Part shown: one piece after another, positions 63,891 through 64,000 of the stretch
Position numbering within the stretch: the first letter of the stretch is position 1
Layout of the letters: every line of letters begins with the position of its first letter
Assembly: GCA_963712655.1 (NCBI GenBank)
Contig: CAVQIT010000004.1
Coordinates: forward strand, 186,001 to 250,000
DNA: 64,000 nt
Direction of reading: 5' to 3'
Source: Pollutimonas sp963712655
GTDB taxonomy: Bacteria; Pseudomonadota; Gammaproteobacteria; Burkholderiales; Burkholderiaceae_B
The notes under the pieces: model-generated
Databases searched by the model: none
What the model saw: only the letters and a program-made list of their open reading frames with translations
Told to the model about the DNA's origin: nothing
Program-made: the position numbers and the translations under genes

Positions 63891-64000
63891 GGGTAAAGTG
63901 TACGCTGATTTAAATTGCTGATCCGCAAGCTGCCAAGTTACCAGCCCGTAGTCATTGGCGCCAACACCAGGCATGATGTCGCCGTACTGTAGGTACGACT

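Noticed and set aside
63975..64000. A further gene at the right edge
   Set aside because: Too short to read; the sequence only continues upstream of mlaC.

Overview
The window reads as chromosome of a betaproteobacterium of the Burkholderiales, most like the Alcaligenaceae (Bordetella, Achromobacter, Pusillimonas group). The reasons are gene order and gene content: rlmN, short rodZ-like gene, ispG, hisS, yfgM, bamB, der, hisC, hfq, hflX, hflK, hflC, hisZ, purA in one run; a rpsU-dnaG-rpoD macromolecular synthesis block; and a HisZ regulatory subunit. The assignment is an inference from memory of those genomes, not a search.

Layout. 1-1.6 kb: the 3' end of a yhdP-type AsmA-like gene. 1.6-3.0 kb: a gene-free, highly structured repeat (element A). 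3.0-6.0 kb, minus strand: trxA, rho, gdhA. 6.3-14.3 kb: parE, parC, a flavin/2Fe-2S reductase, a dadA-like dehydrogenase and a lone UgpB-like binding protein. 14.6-23.5 kb: a compact type IVb pilus operon of eight genes (VirB9/TcpQ-like lipoprotein, secretin, PilO2, PilP, ATPase, platform protein, major pilin, PilV-like minor pilin). 23.7-28.7 kb: alaS, a tusA-like gene, rpsP, rimM, trmD, without the rplS that normally follows. 28.7-30.1 kb: element B, an inverted second copy of element A. 30.1-33.0 kb: valS on the minus strand, broken by about nine small indels. 33.3-49.6 kb: ndk and the long housekeeping run to purA and a phosphoribosyltransferase. 49.7-54.3 kb: rpsU-dnaG-rpoD, with one frameshift in rpoD. 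54.5-64 kb: metabolic and signalling genes (FMN reductase, pxpA, a BenE-type transporter with a divergent XRE-cupin regulator, a diguanylate cyclase, a small acidic protein, a membrane PQQ dehydrogenase, mlaC).

The best candidate for something undescribed is the pair of 1.36-1.41 kb elements A and B. They share related 23-bp terminal inverted repeats, long inverted arms that make each element a giant palindrome, and a unique centre with hairpins, one of which shows a compensatory base change between the copies. No reading frame survives between them. Both sit between the 3' ends of convergent genes and in opposite orientation, so recombination between them would invert about 26 kb without breaking a gene.

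Other points of interest are a 19-bp repeat inside the pilO/pilP overlap that recurs next to mlaC, a twin palindromic operator between benE and its regulator, and frameshifts in two essential genes (valS, rpoD) that raise the question of sequence error against true decay.
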